From positions 1-10,097 of the forward strand of contig JBOHBN010000142.1 of assembly GCA_050698355.1 (NCBI GenBank): a stretch of DNA of 10,097 bases, read 5' to 3'. Within the stretch, counting starts at the first letter, position 1. The number at the start of each line of letters is the position of its first letter. Positions 1-7,177 of this stretch are shown piece after piece. Under the pieces are notes generated by a model that saw nothing but the letters and a program-made list of their open reading frames with translations, did not search any database and had not been told where the DNA came from. This DNA is from JBOHBN01 sp050698355 (GTDB taxonomy: Bacteria > Actinomycetota > Actinomycetes > Streptosporangiales > WHST01). The translations under genes and the position numbers were made by a program.

Positions 1-3
1 ATC

Positions 4-42
4 TCGAGCTGGTCGCCCTACTGGGAACCTGGCGCAGCTCGA
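4..42 (-). terminator. Hairpin just downstream of thrB, possible terminator
   Basis: An inverted repeat (TCGAGCTG at 4-11, CAGCTCGA at 35-42) continues after a 2-nt bulge into CGCC (14-17) paired with GGCG (31-34), giving about 12 base pairs around a 13-nt loop. It begins 3 nt after the thrB stop codon. There is no run of T on the minus strand, so it could be a Rho-type or I-shaped actinobacterial terminator, an RNA-stabilising 3' hairpin, or chance in GC-rich DNA. The next gene on this strand (rho in many actinomycetes) lies outside the window. Confidence 0.4.
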
Positions 43-45
43 AGC

Positions 46-993
46 CTAGCACTCCTCACCCCCGATGCGCGCGGCACACGCCGCACGAAGTGTAGTTCCG
101 GTGCGATCGACCTGCAGCCGCTCCACCCGCCAGGTGGGCTCTACGGCCTCGATCACCGTGATGGCCGCGGGCACCATACGTGCCGTACCCAGCACCAACA
201 CCGTCGGGCCCGCACCGGATACGACCGCCGCGTGACCGGCTGCCCGCAGCCGATCGACCAGCTCGAGGGTCCGCGGCATCGCCTGTCGTCGATACCCCTG
301 GTGCAGGCTGTCCCGCGTCGCGGCGAGCAGCAACTCCGGGTTCTCGGCGAGCGCCGGGGCGAGCAGCGTTGCCCTGGCCGCGTTCGCCGCGGCATCGCCG
401 TGCGGCACCGTGACCGGCAGCAGGCCGCGTGCGGCCTTGGTGCGTACCCGCTCGCGGGGCAGGACGGCAACGGCCTCGAGCCGCGGGTGCGGGTCGACCC
501 GGAACGTGTCGATCCCCACGTCCCCCTGCCAGGCGAACGTCAGGCCACCGGCCAAGCACGCGGCGACATTGTCCGGGTGCCCCTCCAGCCTTGCGGCCAG
601 CGCGAGCGCGTCCCTGCCCGTGGCCTCGTCGCCGGTACGGCCAGCGAGCGCGCGGGCCGCGACCACGCCGCCGACGATCGCCGCGGCCGACGAGCCCAGC
701 CCGCGGCCGTGCGGGATCGCGTTCGTGCACCGAAGCTCCAGCCCGGGCGGCTGTTCCCCGAGCTCGTCGAACGCCGCGCGGGCCGCGCGTACGACCAGGT
801 GCCGCTCGTCTCGGCGCAGGTCACCGGCGCCCTCACCGCCGACCTCGACGGTGAGCCCGCTCGCGGTGACCCGTACCTCGATCTCGTCGTATCGGGCGAG
901 CGCAAGGCCCGCGCAGTCGAAGGCCGGCCCCAGGTTCGCGCTCGTGGCCGGCACCCGTACGCGTACGGGCCCGGACGTGAACGCAGTGACCAC
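46..993 (-). CDS. thrB: Homoserine kinase
   Basis: Phosphorylates L-homoserine with ATP to give O-phospho-L-homoserine, the substrate of threonine synthase; cytosolic. The 315-aa product has the usual length for the GHMP kinase family. It shows the N-terminal VRVPATSANLGPAFD segment (residues 11-26), the ATP-binding PHGRGLGSSAAA loop (94-105), EGHPDNVA (137-144) and the C-terminal SGAGPT glycine-rich motif (259-264). The start is taken as the GTG at 993-991, which places it 2 nt after the thrC stop. The same frame stays open far upstream, but there it is only the shadow of thrC. A GAGG overlapping the thrC stop is very close to the GTG, so translational coupling with thrC is likely. It is the last gene of the lysA-hom-thrC-thrB operon visible here. 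Confidence 0.95.
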   Translation of the reverse strand: MVTAFTSGPVRVRVPATSANLGPAFDCAGLALARYDEIEVRVTASGLTVEVGGEGAGDLRRDERHLVVRAARAAFDELGEQPPGLELRCTNAIPHGRGLGSSAAAIVGGVVAARALAGRTGDEATGRDALALAARLEGHPDNVAACLAGGLTFAWQGDVGIDTFRVDPHPRLEAVAVLPRERVRTKAARGLLPVTVPHGDAAANAARATLLAPALAENPELLLAATRDSLHQGYRRQAMPRTLELVDRLRAAGHAAVVSGAGPTVLVLGTARMVPAAITVIEAVEPTWRVERLQVDRTGTTLRAACAARIGGEEC

Positions 994-995
994 CC

Positions 996-2066
996 TCAGT
1001 GCCGATCGTCGAGCCCGAGCAGGCCGGCGACCGTCGCGGCGTCGGCGCGTACGGGCTCCGTGGGTCGGCGGTCGCGCACGGCCCAGTCCGGGTCCTTCAG
1101 CCCGTTGCCGGTCAGCGTGCAGACCACCCGGCTCCCGGCGGCGATCAGGCCGGATTGGCGCGCGGCGAGCAGTCCCGCGACGCTCGCGGCCGAGGACGGC
1201 TCGCAGAAGACGCCCTCGCTCGCTGCTACGAACTTGTAGGCGTCGATGATCTGGTCGTCGCTGACCGCCTCGATCGCGCCGCCGGACTCGTCTCTGGCCG
1301 TAACGGCCTTCTGCCAGGACGCCGGGTTGCCGACCTGAATGGCCGACGCCAGCGTCTCGGGTCGTTCCACGATCTCTCCGGCGACGATCGGCGCCGCGCC
1401 CTCGGCCTGGAAGCCGATTACCCGCGGCGCCGCGGTGGCGATGCCTGCCTTGGTGTACTCCTGGTAACCCTGCCAGTAAGCCCAGATATTCCCCGCGTTG
1501 CCGACTGGTAGGCAGTGCACGGCAGGCGCGTCGCCTAGCGCGTCGACGACCTCGAACGCCGCGGTCTTCTGCCCGGCCAGCCGGTGCCCGTCGGGGTTCG
1601 CGGAGTTCGCCAGCAGGACCGGGTACGTCTCCGCCAGCTCGCGCGCGACGCGCATGCAGTCGTCGAACGACCCGTCGACCTCGACCAGCTGCGCGCCGAA
1701 CGCGATCGCCTGGGTGAGCTTTCCAACCGCGATCTTGCCGCTCGGCACGAGCACAGCGCAGGTGAGCCCGGCACGCACCGCGTACGCCGCGGCGCTCGCG
1801 CTGGTGTTGCCGGTCGAGGCGCAGATGACCGCGCGCGCACCGCCGTCGAGTCCGTTCGTGATGGCGACGGTCATGCCTCGGTCCTTGAACGATCCGGTCG
1901 GGTTGGACCCCTCCACCTTGAGGTGGACCTCGCAGCCGGTGCGCTCGGACAGCCGCGGTGCCGACACCAGCGGCGTGCCGCCCTCCCCGAGCGTGACCAC
2001 GCGCGCACCGTCGCGTACCGGCAGCCAGTCGCGGTACTCCCCGATCACCCCGCGCCAGACACTCAT
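996..2066 (-). CDS. thrC: Threonine synthase
   Basis: PLP enzyme that converts O-phosphohomoserine to L-threonine and phosphate, the last step of threonine synthesis. The 356-aa length fits the short actinobacterial type. The PLP lysine lies in SNPTGSFKDRGM (Lys61). ASTGNTSA (83-90) is the phosphate-binding loop for PLP, and TGNGLKDPD (319-327) is the conserved C-terminal motif. The start is the ATG at 2066, preceded by GAGGTG 7 nt upstream (2079-2074), a good ribosome binding site. It lies 82 nt downstream of hom and 2 nt upstream of thrB on the same strand, so it supplies the step after ThrB from the same transcript. Nothing looks broken. Confidence 0.96.
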   Translation of the reverse strand: MSVWRGVIGEYRDWLPVRDGARVVTLGEGGTPLVSAPRLSERTGCEVHLKVEGSNPTGSFKDRGMTVAITNGLDGGARAVICASTGNTSASAAAYAVRAGLTCAVLVPSGKIAVGKLTQAIAFGAQLVEVDGSFDDCMRVARELAETYPVLLANSANPDGHRLAGQKTAAFEVVDALGDAPAVHCLPVGNAGNIWAYWQGYQEYTKAGIATAAPRVIGFQAEGAAPIVAGEIVERPETLASAIQVGNPASWQKAVTARDESGGAIEAVSDDQIIDAYKFVAASEGVFCEPSSAASVAGLLAARQSGLIAAGSRVVCTLTGNGLKDPDWAVRDRRPTEPVRADAATVAGLLGLDDRH

Positions 2067-2148
2067 CAGTGTTCACCTCGCAACCGCATCGCGCGACCGT
2101 GCCGACCCGCTCGGATACGTGGACGTATCGCGCGATCAGCTCCTTTGC
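2067..2148 (-). promoter_or_regulatory. Palindrome-rich hom-thrC spacer
   Basis: This is the only long gap inside the lysA-thrB operon. It contains a palindrome GATACGT-GG-ACGTATC (2114-2129), overlapped by a 10-bp palindrome ATCGCGCGAT (2127-2136). A second ATCGCGCGA lies at 2088-2096. Because TCGCGCGA is self-complementary, its two copies (2089-2096 and 2128-2135) can also pair with each other and enclose the rest. An AAAGGAG at the upstream end and the thrC GAGGTG at the other end border the structure. It could be an operator, an RNA processing or attenuation site, or a secondary promoter region. No clear -10/-35 pair was found. Confidence 0.45.
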
Positions 2149-3441
2149 TCAAGCTCCCTCCAGCCCCTCCACGCGCATCACCGAGCTGACAGCGCGGACG
2201 ACGCCCAGCCCGCGCAGGCTCGCCACGGTCGCCGACAGCGCGGCGTCGGTGGCGATGTGGGTGACGACGACGAGCTGCGCGTCGTCGCCGTGCCCTTCCT
2301 GCCGTACGGTCTGCAGTGACACGCCGTGCTCGGCGAACACGTGCGCCACCTCGGCCAGCACGCCGGTCTTGTCCAGCACGTCGAGGCTCACGTGGTAGCG
2401 CGTGGCGAGCTCTCCCATCGGCTGCACGCGCAGCGCCGCGTACGGCACGCTCGCCGGCACCGGCCGGTCGATCCGCACGTCGCGAGCGACCGCGACCACG
2501 TCGCCCAGCACCGCGCTCGCCGACGGCGAGCCGCCCGCACCCGGACCATAGAACATCAGCTGGCCGGCCGCTGCGCACTCGACGAACACCGCGTTGTACG
2601 CGTCACCCACGCCGGCGAGCGGGTGGCTGCGCGGGATCATCGCCGGGTGCACGCGCGCGCCGACCCCGGCCTCGGTGCGCTCGCAGATGGCGAGCAGCTT
2701 CAGGACGCAGCCCATCGCGCGGGCGCTGGCGACGTCGCTCGCGCCCACGCCGCTGATGCCCTCGCAGTGCACGTCGGCCGCGGTCACCTCGGTGTGGAAG
2801 GCCAGCTCGGCGAGGATCGCGGCCTTGGCGGCCGCGTCGTAACCCTCCACGTCGGCGGTGGGGTCGGCCTCGGCGTAGCCGAGTGCGGTCGCCTCCTCCA
2901 GCGCTTCCGCGAACCCCGAGCCGGTCTCGTCCATACGGGTGAGGATGAAGTTGGTCGTGCCGTTGACGATGCCGAGCACCCGGTTGACGGTGTCGCCGCT
3001 GAGCGACTCGCGTAGCGGGCGCAGCAGCGGAATCGCGCCGGCGACGCTCGCCTCGTAGTACAGCCCGGCACCGCCGCGCCGCGCGGCGTCCTGCAGCGTC
3101 GCGCCGTCGGCCGCGAGCAGTGCCTTGTTCGCCGTGACGACCGACTTGCCCGCTCCGAGCGCCCGCAGGATCAGCGACCTGGCCGGCTCGATGCCGCCGA
3201 TGACCTCCACGACCACGTCGATGTCGTCACGGTCGACGAGCCCGGCCGCCTCGTCGGTCACCAGGTCACCGAGGTCGACGTCGCGCTTGCGCTCGGGATG
3301 CCGCACCGCGACCCCGGCGAGCTCGAGTGGCGCGCCGACGCGCGCCGCGAGGTCGTCGGCCTGCTCTCGCATCAGCCGTACGACCGCGCCGCCGACGGCG
3401 CCGCACCCCAGCAGCGCGACCCGCACCGGCCGCTCACTCAT
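2149..3441 (-). CDS. hom: Homoserine dehydrogenase with ACT domain
   Basis: Reduces L-aspartate 4-semialdehyde to L-homoserine with NAD(P)H, at the branch toward threonine and methionine. The 430-aa protein has an N-terminal Rossmann fold with GCGAVGG (12-18), the TANKALL segment (Asn105-Lys106), the catalytic-domain motif NGTTNFIL (160-167) and YAEADPTADVEGYDAAAK (189-206) with the acidic substrate-binding residues and catalytic Lys206. A C-terminal ACT domain (about 350-430, beginning near RYHVSLDVLDKTGVLAEV) is the usual site of threonine feedback. The ATG start at 3441 overlaps the lysA stop as ATGA, and AAGAGG lies 7 nt upstream (3454-3449) inside lysA, so the two genes are translationally coupled. 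In mycobacteria and corynebacteria the gene is called thrA or hom. Confidence 0.96.
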   Translation of the reverse strand: MSERPVRVALLGCGAVGGAVVRLMREQADDLAARVGAPLELAGVAVRHPERKRDVDLGDLVTDEAAGLVDRDDIDVVVEVIGGIEPARSLILRALGAGKSVVTANKALLAADGATLQDAARRGGAGLYYEASVAGAIPLLRPLRESLSGDTVNRVLGIVNGTTNFILTRMDETGSGFAEALEEATALGYAEADPTADVEGYDAAAKAAILAELAFHTEVTAADVHCEGISGVGASDVASARAMGCVLKLLAICERTEAGVGARVHPAMIPRSHPLAGVGDAYNAVFVECAAAGQLMFYGPGAGGSPSASAVLGDVVAVARDVRIDRPVPASVPYAALRVQPMGELATRYHVSLDVLDKTGVLAEVAHVFAEHGVSLQTVRQEGHGDDAQLVVVTHIATDAALSATVASLRGLGVVRAVSSVMRVEGLEGA

Positions 3442-4853
3442 GTGCTTGCCTCTTCTCCCCCCGCCTGTGCGTCCAGCCGCAGCAGGTCGTCGATGGTCTC
3501 GCGGCGAACCAGTATCCGGGCAGCGCCGTCGCGCACCGCAACCACCGGCGGGCGCGGCACCTGGTTGTAATTGCTGGCGAGCACCCGGCAGTACGCACCC
3601 GTACCGGGCACGGCGAGCAGGTCGCCGGGGGCGACGTCGGCGGGCAGGTACGCGTCGCGTACGACGATGTCGCCGGACTCGCAGTGCTTGCCGACCACCC
3701 GCGCCAGGGCGGCGGGCGCGTCGGACGCGCGGTTCGCCAGCGCGCAGGAGTAGACCGCGTCATACAGAGCCGTACGGACGTTGTCGCTCATCCCGCCGTC
3801 GACGGACACGTACGTGCGGACCTCGCCGGACGCGAGGCGGACCGGCTTCACGGTGCCGACCTCGTACAGCGTGCAGGTGGACGGCCCGACGATCGCCCGG
3901 CCCGGCTCGACCGCGAGCCGGGGCACCGGCAGGCCGCTCGTCGCGCACTGCTCCTCCATGACGCGGCGGAGCAAGGACGCGAACTCGTCGAGGGCCGGCG
4001 GGTCGTCGCCGGGCACGTAGGCGATGCCGAGCCCGCCGCCGGCCACCAGCTCGCGCACCTCGATGTCGTACTGCTCGCGCACGTCGGCGGCGAGCCGCAC
4101 CAGCCGCTGCGCAGCCACCTCGAAGCCGGTGGTGTCGTAGATCTGCGACCCGATGTGGCTGTGCAGCCCGGCGAACTCCAGCGACGCGGACGCCAGCACC
4201 CGGCGTACGGCCTCGACGGCGGCGCCGGTCGCGATGGAGAAGCCGAACTTCTGGTCCTCGTGCGCGGTCGCGATGAACTCGTGGGTGTGGGCCTCCACAC
4301 CGACCTTCACCCTGAGCAGCACCTGTGGGCGCACGCCGCGGTCGGCGGCGAGCTTGGCCAGCCGCTCGATCTCGACGAACGAGTCGACGACGATGCGGCC
4401 CACGCCCGCATCGACGGCAGCGGCGAGCTCGGTCAAGGACTTGTTGTTGCCGTGCAATGCCATCCGCTCGGCGGGGAACCCGGCGCGCTGCGCGGTCACC
4501 AGCTCGCCGAGCGTGCACACGTCGAGCGAGCACGCTTCCTCCGCGAGCCACCGGATGACCTCGGTGCACAGGAAGGCCTTGCCCGCGTAGAAGACGTCGA
4601 AGCCGGCGAACGCCCGCCGGTGCGCTCGGCAGCGTTCCCGGAAGTCCTGCTCGTCCAGCACGTACGCGGGCGTGCCGTGCTCGGTGGCGAGCTGCCGCAC
4701 GTCCATGCCGCCGACGTTGAGGACACCGCCGTCCCGGCGTGTCGTACTCGACCAGATGGCCGGGTGGAGCTCGTTCAGATCCGCCGGGACGCTCGGGGTG
4801 CCGTCCGGCACGGCCTCGGCGTGCTGCGGTCCGGCGGGATGGGCGCGACTCAC
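3438..4853 (-). CDS. lysA: Diaminopimelate decarboxylase
   Basis: PLP enzyme that decarboxylates meso-2,6-diaminopimelate to L-lysine, the last step of lysine synthesis. The 471-aa product matches actinobacterial LysA. Visible motifs are the PLP lysine in FYAGKAF (Lys92), HSHIGSQ (231-237), the glycine-rich VAGGGLGI (270-277), EPGRAIVG (316-323), the active-site CESGD (391-395, Cys391) and YCRVLASNYNQ (421-431). The start is taken as the GTG at 4853, with GAGGAG only 3 nt upstream (4862-4857). That spacing is short, so the exact start is slightly uncertain. It is the first gene of the operon and overlaps hom by 4 nt. A 195-nt divergent spacer separates it from the plus-strand phosphatase-family gene. 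Confidence 0.96.
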   Translation of the reverse strand: MSRAHPAGPQHAEAVPDGTPSVPADLNELHPAIWSSTTRRDGGVLNVGGMDVRQLATEHGTPAYVLDEQDFRERCRAHRRAFAGFDVFYAGKAFLCTEVIRWLAEEACSLDVCTLGELVTAQRAGFPAERMALHGNNKSLTELAAAVDAGVGRIVVDSFVEIERLAKLAADRGVRPQVLLRVKVGVEAHTHEFIATAHEDQKFGFSIATGAAVEAVRRVLASASLEFAGLHSHIGSQIYDTTGFEVAAQRLVRLAADVREQYDIEVRELVAGGGLGIAYVPGDDPPALDEFASLLRRVMEEQCATSGLPVPRLAVEPGRAIVGPSTCTLYEVGTVKPVRLASGEVRTYVSVDGGMSDNVRTALYDAVYSCALANRASDAPAALARVVGKHCESGDIVVRDAYLPADVAPGDLLAVPGTGAYCRVLASNYNQVPRPPVVAVRDGAARILVRRETIDDLLRLDAQAGGEEAST

Positions 4854-4916
4854 TATCTCCTCACAGGGCTGAACACCATCCGGCCCACACGGGGTATCCC
4901 GCGACGGGCTTCCTGC

Positions 4917-4956
4917 GGATGAGGGGCTTCAGTCTTTCATCCTCCCGCGCGAGAGG
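4917..4956 (-). promoter_or_regulatory. Two abutting hairpins in the lysA leader
   Basis: GGATGA (4917-4922) and TCATCC (4937-4942) form a perfect 6-bp stem with a 14-nt loop. CCTCCC (4941-4946) and GAGAGG (4951-4956) pair, with one G-U on the minus-strand RNA, around GCGC. The two stems share two bases (4941-4942), so they stack or compete. They lie 64-103 nt upstream of the lysA start. The pattern could be a leader or attenuator structure, or a degenerate subterminal hairpin of an IS200/IS605-type element. I could not fit the lysine riboswitch consensus to it. Confidence 0.35.
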
Positions 4957-4986
4957 TGCACCCGCTGTATGTGTCTGCGCAATCCG

Positions 4987-5016
4987 TTGACGAGCGGTAT
5001 CGCGCCGCCGTAACTT
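4987..5016 (+). promoter_or_regulatory. Promoter of the secreted phosphatase-family gene
   Basis: TTGACG (4987-4992) matches a -35 box. After an 18-bp spacer, TAACTT (5011-5016) fits the actinobacterial TANNNT -10 pattern. Transcription would begin near 5023, leaving a leader of about 25 nt that carries GGTAGG (5035-5040), 8 nt before the ATG at 5049. Confidence 0.55.
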
Positions 5017-5048
5017 TTCTACACAGATCCTGAAGGTAGGTGCCTGCC

Positions 5049-5924
5049 ATGCCGTCACGTCACCGTTTCCGCTGCCTCGCGGCCGCGTTGCTGCTCCCGG
5101 CCGCCGCGATGGTCACCGCGCTCGGAGCTGCCCCCGCGGCCGCCGCGCAGAGCCAGCCGAACGCCCCGGACCGGCCGTTGCGGGCGATGTCGTTCAACAT
5201 CCACCACGGCGAGGGCACCGACGACAACCTCGACCTCGCGCGCACCGCACGGACCATCCGCGCCGAGGACCCCGACGTGGTGGGGCTGCAGGAGGTCGAC
5301 CGGCACTGGTCGGAGCGCAGCGACTTCGTCGACCAGGCGGCGTGGCTCGCCAAGACCCTGCACATGCACGTGGTGTTCGGCGCGAACCTCAACCTCGACC
5401 CGCCCGCACCGGACCGGCCGCGGCGCCAGTACGGCACGGCCATCCTGAGCGAGTGGCCCATCCTCGACTGGAGCAACACCTTCTTGCCGCGATACGACGG
5501 GCACGAGCAGCGGGGCCTGCTGTACGCGCGGATCGTGGTGCAGGGCGTGCCCGTACGCGTGTACAACACCCACCTGCAGCAGAACACCCCGCCGGAGCAG
5601 CTGGCACAGGCCCGCGCGATCAAGCAGTTGATCGGCACCCCGGACGAGTCGGTCGTGCTCATGGGCGACCTCAACGGCAAGCCCACAAAGGCACACGTAC
5701 GCGCCCTCGCCGAGGACCTCGTCGACGCGTGGTTGTCGGCCGGCGTCGGCGACGGCTACACCTTCCACACCGGCGACCCGACCAAGCGCATCGACTACGT
5801 GATGACCTCTGACGACGTCGTCGTGCGCACCGCGGCCGTGGTGACGAGCAGCGACGCCTCCGACCACCTGCCGGTCGTCACCGATGTCGCGCTGCCCGGC
5901 CAGAACGTGGGCGTCGGGCGCTGA
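5049..5924 (+). CDS. Secreted endonuclease/exonuclease/phosphatase family protein
   Basis: A 291-aa metal-dependent hydrolase of the EEP (DNase I-like) superfamily. An N-terminal signal peptide is clear: a basic start (SRHRFR), a hydrophobic core over about 9-29, and an AAAAQ cleavage region near residue 33, so the enzyme is exported. Family motifs in order are SFNIHHGEG (48-56), LQEVDRHW (80-87, metal-binding Glu82), GTAILSEWPI (129-138), YNTHLQ (172-177), MGDLNGKPT (205-213, Asp207 and Asn209), RIDYV (247-251) and SDHLPV (271-276, catalytic His273). The substrate cannot be told: a phosphodiester, a nucleic acid or a phospholipid head group are all possible. The ATG is preferred over the in-frame GTG at 5040 because GGTAGG is well spaced. 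It is divergent from lysA and convergent with the next gene, with only 4 nt between stops. Confidence 0.9.
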   Translation: MPSRHRFRCLAAALLLPAAAMVTALGAAPAAAAQSQPNAPDRPLRAMSFNIHHGEGTDDNLDLARTARTIRAEDPDVVGLQEVDRHWSERSDFVDQAAWLAKTLHMHVVFGANLNLDPPAPDRPRRQYGTAILSEWPILDWSNTFLPRYDGHEQRGLLYARIVVQGVPVRVYNTHLQQNTPPEQLAQARAIKQLIGTPDESVVLMGDLNGKPTKAHVRALAEDLVDAWLSAGVGDGYTFHTGDPTKRIDYVMTSDDVVVRTAAVVTSSDASDHLPVVTDVALPGQNVGVGR

Positions 5925-5928
5925 TCGC

Positions 5929-6570
5929 TCACACCCGGTCGGTCGCGGTCACACCGAGAAGCGGGAGCGCCGCCGCGACGGCGTCGGCACATCGTGCGGC
6001 GAGAGCCAGCCGGGAACGGTGGGCCCGCAGGTCGCGCGTACCGGCGTCTCGCGATGTGGACGGCTCGGTGGTGAGGCGGGACGCGATCGGCGCGAACTCC
6101 AAGGCGACCCGTCGTTCGAGATGCTCGGCGATCCTGTGCGGCTCGGCCAGCTCCGCGGCACGCGTCAGGACGCCTGGTACCGCGTCGAGCGCGTCCGCGA
6201 GCTTACGGCCGGCGACCACATCGTGGTCACCGACCGGGTACTCGCCGTACGCCGCGGCTATACGGAGGCAGAGCAGCGCCCGGGCGCGCACGTACCGCAC
6301 CCGCCACAGCGGGTTGGTCTCGTCGCGGCGTGCCCACCGGTCGAGGTCGAGGCGTACCAGGCGGTTGGCCCGGGTGCGCACCAGCGCGTAGCGGGCGTTC
6401 TCCTCCCCGACCCGGTGCGCGAGGTCTGCGTACCGGGTGACGGCCTCGGCGTCGAGCCCGTAGACGTGTGCGCCCTGTACGGCGGGCAGCGCGGGCACCG
6501 CGGTTCCGATGTGCGCGCACAGTGCCGTGACGGCCGAGTGCACGGCAGCCCGGCGCGCGCCCGCCAGCAT
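5929..6570 (-). CDS. nrtL: ArgS-related DALR anticodon-binding domain protein, NrtL-like, short form
   Basis: The 213-aa protein resembles the C-terminal part of class I arginyl-tRNA synthetase. GEENARYALVR (55-65), the segment LDLDRWARRDETNPLWRVRY (74-93), EPHRIAEHLE (143-152) and a C-terminus ending in LPLLGVTATDRV (202-213) line up with the DALR helical bundle that recognises the tRNA-Arg anticodon side. HIGH and KMSKS catalytic motifs are absent, so it cannot aminoacylate. Its position beside a response regulator and near lysA matches the actinomycete family named NrtL, whose function is not established. As I recall, Streptomyces members also carry an ArgS-like N-terminal domain. Here there is no room for one, because the response regulator ends 51 nt upstream. 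The ATG at 6570 is preferred over the GTG at 6585 because GGAAGG sits 7 nt before it. Confidence 0.75.
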   Translation of the reverse strand: MLAGARRAAVHSAVTALCAHIGTAVPALPAVQGAHVYGLDAEAVTRYADLAHRVGEENARYALVRTRANRLVRLDLDRWARRDETNPLWRVRYVRARALLCLRIAAAYGEYPVGDHDVVAGRKLADALDAVPGVLTRAAELAEPHRIAEHLERRVALEFAPIASRLTTEPSTSRDAGTRDLRAHRSRLALAARCADAVAAALPLLGVTATDRV

Positions 6571-6621
6571 GGCTTCGCCTTCCACGGGGGTTCAGCGTAC
6601 GGACCGGGTGTGCCGAGACGG

Positions 6622-7005
6622 TCAGGCCTTCTCCGCCGCGAGCCGGTCACACACCTCCAGCAGCTCCGTCGGGTCGAACGGCTTGCAGATGTACGCGTCG
6701 ACGCCCAGCTGCTCGCCTCGGTCGCGATCCCGCTGCTGGGCACGGGCGGTCACGAGCGCGATCCGTACGTCCGACGTCCTCGGATCCGTCCGCAGCCGTA
6801 GCGCCACGACCCAGCCGTCCACCCGCGGCATCATCACGTCGAGCAACACCACGTCGGGCCGGTCCTCGAGCACCCGCGCGATGCCCTCCTCGCCGTCGGC
6901 CGCCTCGAGGACGGCAAACCCTTCCATCTCCAGGTTGACGGCGATCAGCTGGCGGATCACCGGGTCATCGTCGACGATCAACACCGTCGCTTTGCGTTCG
7001 GACAC
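6622..7005 (-). CDS. Single-domain response regulator (CheY-like receiver)
   Basis: The 127-aa protein is one receiver domain with no output domain. The acidic pocket is LIVDDDP (9-15), the phosphorylated aspartate is Asp56 in LLDVMMP (54-60), the switch threonine is Thr86 in ALVTARA (83-89), and the conserved lysine is Lys108 in CKPF. The GTG start at 7005 is chosen because the receiver fold begins a few residues later; the frame stays open upstream but reads through the antisense of the tRNA gene and is not coding. The ribosome binding site is weak. No histidine kinase is nearby, so its partner must be elsewhere. The downstream NrtL-like gene follows after 51 nt and is probably co-transcribed, which suggests a shared but unknown role. 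Confidence 0.85.
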   Translation of the reverse strand: MSERKATVLIVDDDPVIRQLIAVNLEMEGFAVLEAADGEEGIARVLEDRPDVVLLDVMMPRVDGWVVALRLRTDPRTSDVRIALVTARAQQRDRDRGEQLGVDAYICKPFDPTELLEVCDRLAAEKA

Positions 7006-7042
7006 GTCTCGACGGTACGTGAGCCACCCCGGCGCCGTCGCG

Positions 7043-7055
7043 GGTTTGCCAAACC
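7043..7055. promoter_or_regulatory. 13-bp palindrome upstream of the response regulator
   Basis: GGTTTG-C-CAAACC is a perfect palindrome with a one-base centre, 38-50 nt upstream of the GTG start of the response regulator gene. The position suits an operator or part of the promoter region. No convincing -10/-35 pair could be set around it. Confidence 0.35.
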
Positions 7056-7177
7056 GATAACAGGCGTTACGCCAAGCGGATCGTTCTGGTGCTCCGCCCT
7101 TACGCCCTTCGCCGACCGTTACGGCTGGTTGCTCCCCGCATTGGCTCCACCGCCGCGCCTCAATTGTCGGCTCCCCG

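Noticed and set aside
46..2076. A single 676-codon open frame on the minus strand covering thrB and running upstream across thrC
   Set aside because: Only the last 315 codons match homoserine kinase. The upstream part is an arginine- and glycine-rich shadow of thrC, which is clearly the real gene in another frame.
3327..4922. A 531-codon open frame on the plus strand opposite lysA
   Set aside because: It is the antisense of lysA in high-GC DNA, with no recognisable domain, while lysA shows every catalytic motif.
4861..4980. Lysine riboswitch upstream of lysA
   Set aside because: An AGAGGTGC string occurs, but on the plus strand, and the remaining conserved L-box elements could not be placed in order on the minus strand.
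4861..5058. A 65-codon open frame in the lysA leader, considered as a leader peptide
   Set aside because: No ribosome binding site, no run of lysine codons, and its composition looks like non-coding GC-rich sequence.
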